A stretch of DNA of 64,000 nt from NCBI RefSeq assembly GCF_027943255.1, contig NW_026562182.1, positions 310,001-374,000 of the forward strand. Direction: 5' to 3'. The position numbers and the translations under genes are program-made. Source of the DNA: Anastrepha obliqua (Eukaryota; Arthropoda; Insecta; Diptera; Tephritidae). Below the pieces are notes generated by a model. That model was given only the letters and a program-made list of their open reading frames with translations. It searched no databases and was not told where the DNA came from. Positions 11,867 to 23,042 of the stretch are shown here, piece after piece (the stretch's first letter is position 1; each line of letters begins with the position of its first letter).

Positions 11867-12301
11867 AAAGTAAAATACTGGACCAAAACTCTATTAAATC
11901 AGCATTGGAATAACGTAGAGGGTCTTAGACACTCCAAAAAGTTCTTAAGTTTCAACGCTAAAAGAGCTAACATAGCCCTTACGTTAAACAAAAAGAGCAT
12001 TCGCACTCTCACAGGTGCCCTCACGGGTCACTTCACCTGCAACAAACACTTACATAAATTAGACATAACTAACACCAGCACCTGCAGATTTTGCTGCGAA
12101 GATGAGGAGTCTATAGAACATCTCATTATCGAATGTCCGGGGTTGACGCATAGAAGGAAAAGCTTTTTAAACAAGTTCATGCTTACAGATGAAGACCTTC
12201 AATCACTCCCTCAGAAGGAGCTGGTAGAATTCATACTTGCATACTTAACAGTCAATAGACAGCATAGGGTGCAGAATAGATCAGCATGGTCGCAGTGCTA
12301 A
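11867..12301 (+). pseudogene. ORF2 C-terminal zinc-finger region, LOA-like LINE
   Basis: This tail continues from the frame at 11834 and ends with a TAA at 12299-12301. It contains CRFCCEDEESIEHLIIECPG, a CxxC...H...C zinc motif seen at the C-terminus of I, LOA and R1-type LINE proteins and thought to help bind RNA or target DNA. Of the ORF2 pieces it is the least damaged. Confidence 0.7.
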
Positions 12302-12768
12302 AGGGCCATACCTTAACCGTTTACAACCATTAACCATTAATCATATATGTATAGAGAGTAATTCCATTTAATAAGTATTCAAATTACGTTCTGCCGGGGG
12401 CATATGGGAAAGAATGGTAAGAAGCGTAAAACGAATTTTGATGTTTACGCTGAAGGAACGAGCGCCACAGTTAGAGCAGAGAATGTTAATGCAATGAGAA
12501 GGAGCAAATGTTAAATGAGCTTTTTTCGAGTTCTAATTTGTAGATTCAAACTAAGGTAATTTCAAATTCAACTTTCCTCACGAGGTGGGAATTGCAGATA
12601 TTTACCACGCAAGTGACACGAGTGGAGGGTTTCTATATTTACTTAACACGCTAGGACAGGAATTCAGATATTTTCTGCGTTTACCAAACTACTGAGGAAG
12701 TTCATAAGATTTTTCGGCACACTACTAAGGAAATCGAAGCAAATAAATTTGCGATTAAGAAGGCCGCG
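12302..12768. other. LINE 3' region and unassigned spacer
   Basis: The first 50 bp are probably the 3' untranslated end of the LOA-like LINE. The rest shows no coding motif, inverted repeat or poly-A tract. The last four bases, CGCG at 12765-12768, are the left copy of the target duplication of errantivirus 1. Confidence 0.5.
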
Positions 12769-13176
12769 AGTTACATATGCACATAGACAGGTAAAGGAAA
12801 ATGATAAGTTTGCAGAATTTATCAGTCAAATAAACCAAACAACAGGAAAGTAATATGATATCATTTCCGTTGATTTCCCAATATTTCATTGAACTCAAAA
12901 ATAAGCATTTTTGATAAATAAGCATTTTAATCAATAAGCATTTTAATAAAATAAGCATTTTAATAAATAAGCATTTTAATAAAATAAGCATTTTAATAAA
13001 TAAGCATTTTTGTTATTAAGCAATATAATATGTTGGAAAAGCAATTATGTATACAGTTGTAAGCTTTCGTTAAACCTAAAATTAATTAATAAAGTTAGTC
13101 TGTGACTGAAACCTTATAGTCAAACAACTGTTTTGCGTTTTTTAAAAACCCCTTTTCCTAAATCAATTATAAAATT
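12769..13176 (+). repeat. 5' LTR of errantivirus element 1
   Basis: The 408-bp repeat begins AGTTACATATGC and ends TATAAAATT. Its centre is an array of AATAAGCATTTT-type units of about 12-15 bp (12898-13015), which differ slightly in number from the right LTR. The last T overlaps the primer-binding site. Promoter and poly-A signals of the element should lie here; AATAAA-like strings are frequent in the array. Confidence 0.92.
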
Positions 13177-13187
13177 GGCGCAGTCGG
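13176..13187 (+). promoter_or_regulatory. Primer-binding site, tRNA-Ser type
   Basis: TGGCGCAGTCGG directly follows the 5' LTR. It is the primer-site sequence of the 17.6/297 errantivirus group, complementary to the 3' end of a tRNA-Ser. The first T is shared with the LTR end. Confidence 0.85.
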
Positions 13188-13553
13188 TTGTCCTTTCAAA
13201 AAAAGTAATGAAAGGATAGTGATACGAAATTACGGGATAAAGTAGTGAACAAAAAATTACAAACACTATAATACCCATACTAATCCTGCGAATCCGTAGC
13301 CAACTCAGGAGTTGACCGGACCCTCCAGGGTATAAATTAAGAAAATAGTGCAGTGAACACTTACAAAGTGAACGCCACTATAAATTAATACTACAGTGCA
13401 GTGAATACTTATAAAGTAGACACCACCAAGATAAAAACAAAGGGAACCATCAGCTTAGCAAACAAGCTAGCTGATAAACCAACAATCAAAAAAATTAGCA
13501 AAAGACAGCAAAGTTTTGACGAAAGAAGGAAGACGGAGCAGGCTCAAGGAAGG

Positions 13554-14573
13554 ATGCCGCCAGAGGATAAAATGGAAGAACTGGCGAGGAGAAAACAGCA
13601 ATTGGAACAGCTAAGACAGGCGTACATCGAACTACAACAACGGCACGCAACCAATGACAACGATCTACAGAGAATAATGAAGAACATTACTCACCTTCCG
13701 ACATTTACGGGAACAGGCGAAGTAACAGTCAACTCCTTCATGAGCAGTGTCGAATATGTGCTATCAACTATTCAAGACGAAGGAACGCGAAGAGAAGCGA
13801 CAAAAGCAATATTCTACAGAGTAATTCAAGGTGAAGCAAAGCACGTAGTCATCAACATTCCTCAACCGGACAATTGGAGTCAAATAAAGAAGGCGCTTAA
13901 ACTTCGTTACAAGCCAGACGTGGAACCTTACGAAATATATCGAAAAATCTGTAACCTGCGAGCAAACACGGTAAGTGAATTGGCAACAGAAGCCCAAAAA
14001 ATTAAGTATAAGGCAGATGAAATTAATGTATATTATAAAGGAGATGCAGGTATAGATTTATCTAATATAAATAGTGTACTGGTGAACAACTTAAAAGAAA
14101 TCACTCAGGGGGCATTGTTAGACAAGATATATGAGGGACATGATTTATATACAATATTAGAAATAATGACAAAACGACGATATGAAGACAGTTGTATCTG
14201 GACAGAATTCAAAAAGTTTAGAAGAACAGACGAACAGTTTAAACAGAATAAAACACATTACCAATTTAAACAGCGTGAAAAATATTCCCACGAAGGTAAT
14301 AAAGACAATCACTCAGGCCAAAAGAGGTGGAATAACCAAAATTTTACAAATCATTGGGGAAATAGGGAGAACAATTCAGGCCAAAGAAGATGGAATACTC
14401 AAAATTTTACACCAAACTGGGGAAGTAGAGACAATTATTCAGGTCAAGTAAGGCGAAATAATCAACATTTTTATAAAGATAACAATTCAGGTCAAGGAAG
14501 AAGGAATCAAAAATTTTATAGAGGCAATAACTTAGAGCAAATAAGGGAAATCGAGGAGAACCAATGGAAATAG
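13554..14573 (+). CDS. gag: Gag of errantivirus element 1
   Basis: This is an open frame of 340 codons. I chose the ATG at 13554 because the in-frame codons upstream (back to 13401) contain no ATG. Gag forms the particle core and packages the element RNA. The N-terminal third is a Lys/Glu/Gln-rich helix (about residues 1-45), followed by a capsid-like part with LPTFTGTGEVTVNSFMSSVE and RYKPDVEPYEIYRKICNLRA. There is no CCHC zinc knuckle. Instead the C-terminus has about five copies of a basic NNSGQxRRWNxQNF phrase, a likely RNA-binding tail. The end overlaps the next frame (ATG at 14564), as expected for a -1 frameshift into pol. Confidence 0.85.
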   Translation: MPPEDKMEELARRKQQLEQLRQAYIELQQRHATNDNDLQRIMKNITHLPTFTGTGEVTVNSFMSSVEYVLSTIQDEGTRREATKAIFYRVIQGEAKHVVINIPQPDNWSQIKKALKLRYKPDVEPYEIYRKICNLRANTVSELATEAQKIKYKADEINVYYKGDAGIDLSNINSVLVNNLKEITQGALLDKIYEGHDLYTILEIMTKRRYEDSCIWTEFKKFRRTDEQFKQNKTHYQFKQREKYSHEGNKDNHSGQKRWNNQNFTNHWGNRENNSGQRRWNTQNFTPNWGSRDNYSGQVRRNNQHFYKDNNSGQGRRNQKFYRGNNLEQIREIEENQWK

Positions 14574-17500
14574 ATAATGTGGAAAGAGATTACGATAGAT
14601 CGCCAAATGCAGGACACCCTAACCATAATTGCAGCCAAAATCGCTTGCAATTATCTAGGCAAAGCTATGGAGAATCTGAAAATCAAGGAGAAATCAACAA
14701 TTCAATTTTTTTTATGAAACAGCCTCGGAATGCTTACCAAAAATAGAAATGAGAATAGAAAATAAAAATTATAATGCATTGATAGATACAGGAGCTAACC
14801 TAAGTTTAGTTAATAGTGAAATAAAAGACTTTCCTAAAATAAAATTAAAAGATCCAATACGATTCAGCACAATTACTAACAAAGATGTGATAAATTATGA
14901 AATATGCACAGTGGCACCAACAGAATTTAATCTTCCCAGCAACGCAAGAGTGAGATGGAAAGCAACTCCACTCAAAGGAAGAAAATACGATTTTATAATT
15001 GGCATGGATATACTAAACTTTCTAAATGCACAAATAGATATTGAAGAAAAGAAAATACTTTTAAACCAAAAGGAATGCAGTTTTTTAAATCACCCATTCA
15101 ATTTTACCCAAATTCATAGCCTTGAAACTACTGACTTAAGTTTAGACAGATTATCATTAGACCATCTGAATGCAGAAGAGCATAGAGAAATCACAAAATT
15201 ACTAAAACGATTTAATAACTTATTATTCAAAGAAGGCGATAAATTAACTAACACTACGGAAATTCAACATGAAATCAAAACTACAACTCAACAACAGATC
15301 AATTCAAAATTATATCGATATCCACCCCAATATGAATTAGAAGTAAGAAAACAAATTAAAGATATGGAAGAACAAGGCATAATTCAAAAAAGTGACTCCA
15401 GATATTCAAGCCCTCTAATAGTAGTACCAAAAAAACTAGATAATTCAGGTGAAAAGAAATACCGTTTGGTAATAGATTACAGAAAACTAAACGAAGTTAC
15501 AATAGACGATAAATACCCACTTCCAAATATTGACTCAATTTTAGATAAATTAGGAAGAGCTCAATACTTTACCACGTTAGATTTGGCAAAAGGATATCAC
15601 CAAATTTTAGTAAAAACTGAAGAATAGAATGCCATTTGGTTTAAAGAACGCACCAGCCACATTTCAGAGGCTAATGAACGAAATTTTAAGAGACTATATA
15701 AACAAAACTTGCGTCGTATATTTGGACGATATCTTAATATTTAGTACATCATTGCATCAATACATCAATGCAATACAGGACATATTTAAAGTTCTTGAAT
15801 ATAAAAATTTGAAAATATAAATAGACAAATGTAATTTTTTAAAGAAAGAAACGGAATTTCTAGGGCATATCTTGACAAAAGACGGCATGAAGCCGAACCC
15901 AAATAAAATTAAAGTAATTGAAAATCTTGTATTACCTAAAACTGAGAAGCAAATAAAAAGTTTTTTATGACTTACTGGCTCCTATCGGAAATTCATTAAA
16001 GATTATGCCAAGGTAGCACAGCCCATTACAAAATATTTAAAAAAGAGCGTAAAAATTAATGTAAAAGATCGCACATATATAGAGGCTTTTGAAAAACTTA
16101 AACTATTGATCAGTTCGCATCCAATTTTGCGATACCCAAATTTTGAAAAAGAATTTACACTTACCACAGATGCATCAAATTATTCAATCGGCGCATTTAT
16201 ATCACAAGAAGGACATCCAGTATGCTTCGCGTCAAGAATACTTAACAAACATGAGCAAAACTACTCAGCAACTGACAAAGAATTTTTAGCTATTATGTGG
16301 AGCGTGAATTATTTTATTTGTATGGAAGGAAATTCAAAATAGTAACAGACCATCAACCAATAAAATATTTACATTCAAAATATAGAGGTAAAGATATGTC
16401 ACCGAGACATCAAAGATGGCTATTAAAATTAGGAGAATATCAGTTTAATATAGAATATATTAAAGGAAAGGAAAATAGAGTAGCAGACTTTTTAAGCAGA
16501 ATAGAGAATAACGAGGACGTTATTAAAGATAAGGAGGAGGGTGAAAATACCAGCAAAGCACAGTCATTACAAAATTTAGAAGATTATGAATGTAACGTAA
16601 ATACAATCGACAATTTAGATGACGATGTGTCGATGGAAACGGTCCGTTCAGCTGAAGAAAACTTAAATGATCATTTCTATATTAAAGACGAGATAGTTAA
16701 CATATATAAAACACAAATTATTCTAACAAACAACAAGATAGAGGAATTAAAAAGGCTACATGGAAAAAGAATAATTTTTGTATCCGAATACGATTTCAAC
16801 AGGATGAGTGAAATCTTCAATACATAACAAAAGGAAAAGTAGGAATATTCTCGGAAATATCGGAACGAAAATATAACATAGTTCAGGAAAAGTTAATAGA
16901 AATGTATTCCAACGATAAACAAATAGAGTTTATAAAGTGCACAATAAGAGCACAAGATATCGAAACCGAAGTTGAAGCGGTTAAACAAATTTCGCTATAC
17001 CATGTTAGAGAAAGCATGCACTCAGGTATCCAAGAAACATATAACCAGCTTAAAAATAAAATTTACTACCCGAAATTATTGGAACTAATACAAATAGTTA
17101 TTAATCAATGTGAGACATGTCAGGAAATTAAATATGATACAAGACCAATCAAACCAAAGTTCTTTCACACGGAAACACCCACAAATAAGGGAGAGATTAT
17201 TCATATAGATACCTATGTCATGAAGAGTTGCCACTTTCTAACAGTTATAGACAAATTTTCAAAGTATGGAGTAGCATATTCTTTAAACGACAGAAATCAT
17301 ATTACTATCATTGAACAACTGGAAGACTATTTCACTAAAATAGGTAAACCGAAAAAGATAATAGCTGACAACGAATTTAATGTGACAAGGATTAAGGAAT
17401 TTCTAAGCAATAAAGACATAGAACTTCATTTAACCAAGCCTAACAGTCACACTGGCAATGCGGACATTGAGAGATTCCATAATACCATTTCTGAAAAGTT

Positions 17501-17888
17501 TAGAATGTTACATAAATTAAACAAGGGCATATCAGTTAAACAGTTAATACAAAAAGCTATTAGAAACTATAATGATAGGTTTCATTCTACCATAAAATTC
17601 ACTCCTTACGAGGTACATAATAATAAAGTGAATCAAGATTTTGTAAGAAGAAACTTGGAACAGATAAGGGAAAAAACAATTGACAAACTAAATAGAAACA
17701 GAGAAAAGTATACAGAACAAAGAACAGCAGGATTTATAAAGAATTACAAGACAGTTAGACACAAGGAACAACCCAAATACAGAAAACACAAATTAGATAA
17801 AGTCCATCCAAGCAATATTAAACGACCTTTAAAATTTACAGACATGGATCATGATGAAAGCAATAATACTAACGATACGACAATGTAA
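14564..17888 (+). pseudogene. pol: Pol of errantivirus element 1 (protease, RT, RNase H, integrase), broken
   Basis: The domains in order are as follows. Protease: LIDTGANLSLV at about 14776. [42 protein letters not shown] and the active box YLDDILIFS at about 15720. RNase H: TTDASNYSIGAFIS and TDHQPIKYL. Integrase (16902-17888): an N-terminal H/C zinc site ending CETCQ, then IDTY, ADNE and the later Glu in ADIERFHNT, the DDE triad. Breaks are a stop at 14744-14746, a stop plus loss of a short segment before MPFGL at about 15626, stops near 15820 and 15968, a frameshift at about 16300, and another before 16900. Confidence 0.88.
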
Positions 17889-18934
17889 AGGTATAATGAC
17901 TTTGACGGAACTAACGGAACAAACCGGATTTATAGATTTACAAATTAGAAACCAAGAAATACCCAAAGATAGTGACATAGTACTACACATGATAGACGTT
18001 TACAAACTAGAAACTATTATCAACGAAATGACGGACAATATAATATTAATGAAATTAGAAAATAAAGAGACACTACAACGAGAGTTGTTAGACATAAGGA
18101 ATAAGTTACTAACGCTCATGCCAGTAAAAACTAGAAATAAACGCGGACTAATTAATGCAATAGGTAGTATGTCAAAATGGTTTTTTGGTACAATGGACGA
18201 AGACGATAGACAAAATATACAAACGCACTTTTTACAGACGAATGACACATTGAACCAACAAATCAATATAAACAATTATTTCAGTTCAGCTATAGAGCAT
18301 CTCAAAGAAATTGTTAAAAGTGATAGAGTAAAAATTGAAAAAGAACTTAATTCTATTAATAAATTTATGTATGACGAATATAAACAAAATTTATACTTAG
18401 ACCAGTATACAAAGATTCAGTTATTAAAAAGTAAAATTGAGCAAATACAAGAAAATGTTGTATCAGCCAAATATGGAATATTACACCCAAATATTTTAAC
18501 TAGTGAAGAAATAGTAAAATATAATATTGATTATAATAAGCTTAAGTATCTACAATTAGGCACAGCCATTTTAAATAACACCTATCTAATATTCGGCATT
18601 AAAATACCTAAAAACTTTGAATATGTAAAAATAAGAAAGGTTATTCCAATACCTAATAAAGAAAATAACGAAATAGAAGCAAAAATAGAAGAAATATTCA
18701 TTTATGCAAATAAAACTTTATTATTTGAAGAAAATAAATCTTTAAAAGAATGAAACCAAGTAAACACTGTATATTAAAACAAAACTGTCAGCTCACCAGA
18801 AATAAGGATCTTGAAATTCTAGCCATAGACATAAAAACGATTATTGTTAAAAATGCTGTAAATTTACAAATGAATCAAACATGTAATAAAGAGAAACCAA
18901 TTATGAACGGAAACTATATCATAAGATATAATAA

Positions 18935-19493
18935 CACAGGCACACAAAAAAAAAAAAGTGTCATGTCCAAGACATTAGACTAGTGTATTCCGACGTATTT
19001 TTTCGCACTGAATCCGAATCCGAAGCCAGAATACTCAAATTGGCTCCCGTTTTTGAGATAATCTCAAAAAACTGAAAAAAAATTAAAAAACTGAAAAAAG
19101 AAATAAAATTTTTTCAGATCCTACAGTAGTGTATTTCGATGTATTTTTTCCCGCTGAATCCGAATCCGAAGCCAGAATACTCAAATTGGCTCCCGTTTTT
19201 GAGATAATCTCAAAAAACTGAAAAAAAAATAAAAAAACTGAAAAAAGAAATAAATTTTTTTTTCAGATCCTACGGTAGTGTATTTCGATGTATTTTTTCC
19301 CGCTGAATCCGAATCCGAAGCCAGAATACTCAAATTGGCTCCCGTTTTTGAGATAATCTCAAAAAACTGAAAAAAAAATTAAAAAACTGAAAAAAGAAAT
19401 AAACATTTTTTTCAGATCCTACGGTAGTGTATTTCGATGTATTTTTTCCCGCTGAGTCCGAACCTGATGCAAAAATTTGCATATTGGCTCAAA
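18935..19493 (+). repeat. Left TIR of F1 (tandem 146-149-bp units)
   Basis: After the terminal CACAGGCACAC, an A run and a 37-bp unique piece, three copies of one unit follow. Each starts GTGTATT(C/T)CGA and contains CGCTGAATCCGAATCCGAAG, CTCAAATTGGCTCCCG, GAGATAATCTC and TTTCAGATCCTAC. A partial fourth copy diverges after GCATATTGGCTCAAATT. GAGATAATCTC is itself palindromic, so each unit can also fold internally. Units 2 and 3 are nearly identical, pointing to recent copy-number change by unequal exchange. Confidence 0.85.
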
Positions 19494-19701
19494 TTCCTTG
19501 GGAAAACAACGACGCCATTTTCATATGGTCGAACAAATGAATGACTTTCGACCCTGTCTCGAGGTATCCAAAAGCGCCAAGTTCGTGCCTCTGGTATAAA
19601 AACTCTCTTTACTTGTATCTGTAACCAGGGCACCTCCACGTGGTGACGGTGGGCAACGGAACCATACTGGCAGAGTCCCTGGGTAAACGGCTGACGCCGT
19701 C

Positions 19702-19923
19702 ATGGCAGGCACAAGTGAAAAGTGTTTTACGATGCAGGGTCTCGGAAGCCCAGTATCGGCGGCTGGTCAGGGTGGAAATGCAGGCCCGCAGGCGTCGTCA
19801 TCCAGCGACTGCAGCTCTACAGTAGTGGGAAACTTGGCTACTGTAGGGAATAATGCGACAAGTCATGAATCAGCCGGTGAATCTGGTGAGCGATCAGATT
19901 TGAATCACAGTTGTAATAAGGAC
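19702..19923 (+). CDS. Possible first exon of the F1 transposase gene
   Basis: A Ser/Gly-rich frame starts at ATG 19702 and includes CFTMQGLGSPVSAAGQ and SDLNHSCNKD; it stops at about 19941. It may be the N-terminus of the F1 protein, or the start of its own short product. A direct GT..AG join at 19924-19954 would be only 31 nt and breaks the frame, so the true splice is unclear. A TATA-like GGTATAAAAAC lies at 19593-19603, about 100 bp upstream of the ATG, and could be the F1 promoter. Confidence 0.35.
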
Positions 19924-20000
19924 GTAAACAGTTTTTGTTAATATATATTTGCAGCAAGTATGAGATTCCAAAGAGTCGGCGAAATGTAAATAAAAATGTT

Positions 20001-21701
20001 ATGGAACTTTATAAAACTTGTTTTAATTTAGACATTACAAATCAAGATACTAACTGGGTTCCTAAAAAAATATGTAATCTTTGCGAAAGAATGTTAAACG
20101 GTAAAGCAAAGCAAACGATTAAGGTTCCTTGCATTTGGAGAAAACCTCTTAATAAAGAAAATTGTTATGTTTGTATGACGGATTTAAAAGGTATCAACAA
20201 TTCTAAAAAATCGAATTATTTGTATGCAGAAGTTTCAAGCGTCACGAAACCAATTTTCTTATCTGATCAGGAGAGTAATGAAAATATGGATCTGTGCTGT
20301 TCTAATGATGAACATGTGATTACGGGATTTGAAGGTAATAACAGTACCGAAATCGATACAGATGAGAAAGAAATCGAAGATGATACTGATGAAGGAAGCG
20401 AAAATAATACTGAAGAAGGAAGCGAAAATGAAAGCACCGATGATGATGATTATACGCCGTATGATATTCCAATCAAAAAAGAACTACTTCCAGCTAATCA
20501 AGAGGAGGTTAATGATTTGGTCAGAGATTTAGGTCTACCCAAAGATGGTTCTGAGTTGCTAACTTCATGGTTGAAAAGCAAAAACTTTACTTCTAATAAA
20601 GTAAAATCATCTTTCTATCGAAATAGGGAGAAAGAATTTCGAAAATATTTTATCTTTCAAAAAGACATTTCTTTAGTATATTGCCAAGATATAAATGGAT
20701 TAATGAATGAACTGAAACCTGGATGTTATAAAAGCGAGAATTGGAGGTTATTTATTGATTCCTCAACAAAAAGTTTAAAGGCCGTGTTACTGCATAACAC
20801 ACACAAATTTGCTTCGGTACCTGTAGCATATTCAAGAGTTACTAAAGAAGAATATGGAAAGTTAAATATAATACTAAATAAAATTAAGTATTCAGATCAT
20901 AAGTGGCAAATCTGTGGGGACTTAAAAATCATAACCATTATACTAGGACAGCAATCTGGATTTACAAAAATGCCGTGTTTCTTATGCGAGTGGGACAGTA
21001 GAGATCGGGCAAATCATTACATAAAAAAAGAGTGGCATAAGAGAAAGAAGCCTAAGCCAGGAACAAAGAATGTTATACAAAAACCCTTGGTCGATGCTTC
21101 TAAAATCCTTCTTCCTCCACTGCATATAAAGTTAGGACTTGTTAAGCAATTTATTAAGGCATTAAATAAAGAAGGAAGATGTTTCCAGTATATTGAAGAA
21201 ATCTTTCCTAAAGTTTCGGATGCAAAGTTAAAGGAAGGAATATTAGATGGACCACAAATTAGGAAGATGTTAAGGGATAACATTTTAGTAACAAAAATGA
21301 ATAAGAAAGAAAGAGATGCGTGGCTTAGTTTTAAAAATGTAGTTGAAAACTTTTTAGGAAACCATAGGAGTTTAAATTACAAAGAAATTGTTGCAAATTT
21401 GGTCAAGAACTTCAAAAACTTATATTGCTTGATGAACTTAAAGTTACATTTCTTAGATTCTCACGTAGATTACTTCCCAGAAAATCTTGGGGATTACAGC
21501 GAGGAGCAAGGAGAAAGATTCCACCAAGATATTAAGGAAATGGAACGTAGATATCAAGGAACGTGGAATAAAAATATGATGGCAGACTACTGCTGGTCGC
21601 TAAAGAGGGATATTGCTGTAAGAGGGCAGAAACGCAAAAGACAAACTCTGCATCGATCATTTGAATGTAAGAGAGTTCGATACCATAGAAAAAACATTTG
21701 A
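20001..21701 (+). CDS. Transposase-like protein of F1 (unassigned family)
   Basis: An uninterrupted frame runs from 19935 to 21701. Its first ATG is at 20001, but homologous-looking sequence starts earlier and a 3' splice site (TATATTTGCAG, ends 19954) suggests an upstream exon. In the 588-codon numbering from 19935 there are CxxC pairs at 47-50 and 77-80, an acidic low-complexity linker at 130-175, WRLFIDSSTKS with Asp275, WQICGDL with Asp329, PCFLCEWDSR, LLPPLHIKLGL, SEEQGERFHQD (Glu523/524, Asp532), and a basic tail (RGQKRKRQ). Spaced acidic residues fit an RNase H-like DDE/D core, but this is inference. Similar proteins occur widely in animal genomes as uncharacterised repeats (memory). 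The frame is intact over 1.7 kb. Confidence 0.75.
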   Translation: MELYKTCFNLDITNQDTNWVPKKICNLCERMLNGKAKQTIKVPCIWRKPLNKENCYVCMTDLKGINNSKKSNYLYAEVSSVTKPIFLSDQESNENMDLCCSNDEHVITGFEGNNSTEIDTDEKEIEDDTDEGSENNTEEGSENESTDDDDYTPYDIPIKKELLPANQEEVNDLVRDLGLPKDGSELLTSWLKSKNFTSNKVKSSFYRNREKEFRKYFIFQKDISLVYCQDINGLMNELKPGCYKSENWRLFIDSSTKSLKAVLLHNTHKFASVPVAYSRVTKEEYGKLNIILNKIKYSDHKWQICGDLKIITIILGQQSGFTKMPCFLCEWDSRDRANHYIKKEWHKRKKPKPGTKNVIQKPLVDASKILLPPLHIKLGLVKQFIKALNKEGRCFQYIEEIFPKVSDAKLKEGILDGPQIRKMLRDNILVTKMNKKERDAWLSFKNVVENFLGNHRSLNYKEIVANLVKNFKNLYCLMNLKLHFLDSHVDYFPENLGDYSEEQGERFHQDIKEMERRYQGTWNKNMMADYCWSLKRDIAVRGQKRKRQTLHRSFECKRVRYHRKNI

Positions 21702-22299
21702 AAATAAATTACCATATTGAGCTAATAAATCAGCTAATAAATTCTAATTCGAACTCAGCAGAAAAAGTATAAAACAGATAGAGATACACTACTATAGTGT
21801 CTCGAGAAAATATTTCTTTTGTTTTGCCTTCAACTTGATTTTATGCGCAGATTTATGAGAATATCTCAAAAACATTAACGAACACCCTAATTTTTTGTTT
21901 CATATTTGGAACCAGTACAAAAATACGTAAAACAGGCTACCGTAGAATCTACAAAAAAAAAATTTTTTCATTACTTTGACTTTTTTAACAATTTTTTGAG
22001 ACTATATCAAAAATTTGAGCAAATACGCCAGGTTTAAGCGGTTTTTTTAAATTATCTCAAAAATTTGACCCAATACGCCAATTCTGGCTTTAGTTTTAGA
22101 ATCAGCGGAAAAAACACATCGAATTACACTACAATAGTGTCTCAAAAAACTACATTTGGTTTTTTACATTTGCAAATATGTTTGGCAACATTTTTGTAAT
22201 CAGCGGGAAGAAGTACGTCGAAAAACACTACCATAATTTCTCGAGAAAATTATTACGTTTGGTTTTGCTCTTTTTTCGATTTTTTGAGCAGTTCTTTGA

Positions 22300-22724
22300 G
22301 ATTTTCTCAAAAATTTGAGCCAATATGCAAATTTTTGCATCAGGTTCGGACTCAGTGGGAAAAAATACATCGAAATACACTACCGTAGGATCTGAAAAAA
22401 ATGTTTATTTCTTTTTTCAGTTTTTTAATTTTTTTTTTCAGTTTTTTGAGATTATCTCAAAAACGGGAGCCAATTTGAGTATTCTGGCTTCGGATTCGGA
22501 TTCAGCGGGGAAAAATACATCGAAATACACTACCGTAGGATCTGAAAAAAAATTTTATTTCTTTTTTCAGTTTTTTAATTTTTTTTCAGTTTTTTGAGAT
22601 TATCTCAAAAACGGGAGCCAATTTGAGTATTCTGGCTTCGGATTCGGATTCAGTGCGAAAAAATACGTCGGAATACACTAGTCTAATGTCTTGGACATGA
22701 CACTTTTTTTTTTGTGTGCCTGTG
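22300..22724 (-). repeat. Right TIR of F1
   Basis: This is the inverted counterpart of the left TIR, with two full 148-150-bp units and a partial one; the left arm has three. Terminal bases GTGTGCCTGTG mirror the left end. Further inward (21758-22300) are degenerate relatives of the same unit, recognisable from repeated AATCAGCGG..ACATCGAA..ACACTA and TCTCAAAAA phrases. The arms therefore differ in unit number. Confidence 0.85.
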
Positions 22725-23042
22725 TAATTGTTCAATTAAAATTAGTGACTACTATTTTTCAAATTATATCGAAAACATAGAAGAAAATATTGAAAGTGTA
22801 AAATATGAAGACATTCGGAACCTTACGAAAAAAATTACATTCGATGAAATATTGGAGGAAAATAGATCAAATATAGAAAACATTTTTAAATTGAAAATTC
22901 ATAGTAAAATCTCACATATCTGCAATGTACTAAGCATTATCATAATTCTAATAACTGTCATTGTTGTCATCAATAAACGCAAACCTATAACTATTAAATT
23001 AAATACCCGAATTCAGGAGAATTCTAATCTAAAAGGGGGAGT

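Larger units (their letters stand above)
7428..12350 (+). mobile_element. LOA-like LINE with APE, RT, RNase H; near full length, inactive
   Basis: This is a two-ORF non-LTR retrotransposon. It starts with a leader (7428-7810), then ORF1 (7811-8936) and ORF2 (8933-12301), whose start overlaps the ORF1 stop in an ATGA. ORF2 order is endonuclease, RT, RNase H and C-terminal zinc finger. LINEs with an RNase H after the RT belong to the I/LOA/R1-related groups; the opening CLQENLHHAKA and LIQEPW fit LOA best. It has one in-frame stop in ORF1, several frameshifts, and a probable deletion of about 170 bp in the endonuclease. The 3' boundary is uncertain; TATAGAG(AG)TAATTCC occurs at 12347 and in similar form at 7093, a possible target duplication. 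Confidence 0.75.
18935..22724. mobile_element. Foldback-like DNA transposon F1 with repeat-built TIRs
   Basis: The 3790-bp element starts CACAGGCACAC and ends GTGTGCCTGTG, flanked by TAA on both sides (18932-18934 and 22725-22727). The inverted repeats are about 0.5 kb. On the left they consist of three full units of 146-149 bp starting at 18983, 19129 and 19278, plus a partial fourth. On the right two full units (22381-22530, 22531-22678) plus a partial are found. More diverged units occur at about 21760-22300. CAC ends and a 3-bp duplication would fit CACTA/Chapaev-like groups, and the repeat-built TIRs recall Drosophila Foldback elements. I cannot assign it. It carries one long ORF. Confidence 0.85.

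Noticed and set aside
12898..13015. CRISPR-like array (AATAAGCATTTT repeats)
   Set aside because: Units are 12-15 bp without spacers and lie inside LTRs of a eukaryotic retroelement.
19924..19954. A 31-nt intron joining the Ser/Gly-rich frame to the F1 transposase ORF
   Set aside because: It is shorter than known fly introns and the join does not keep the frame. The acceptor may be real with a different donor.
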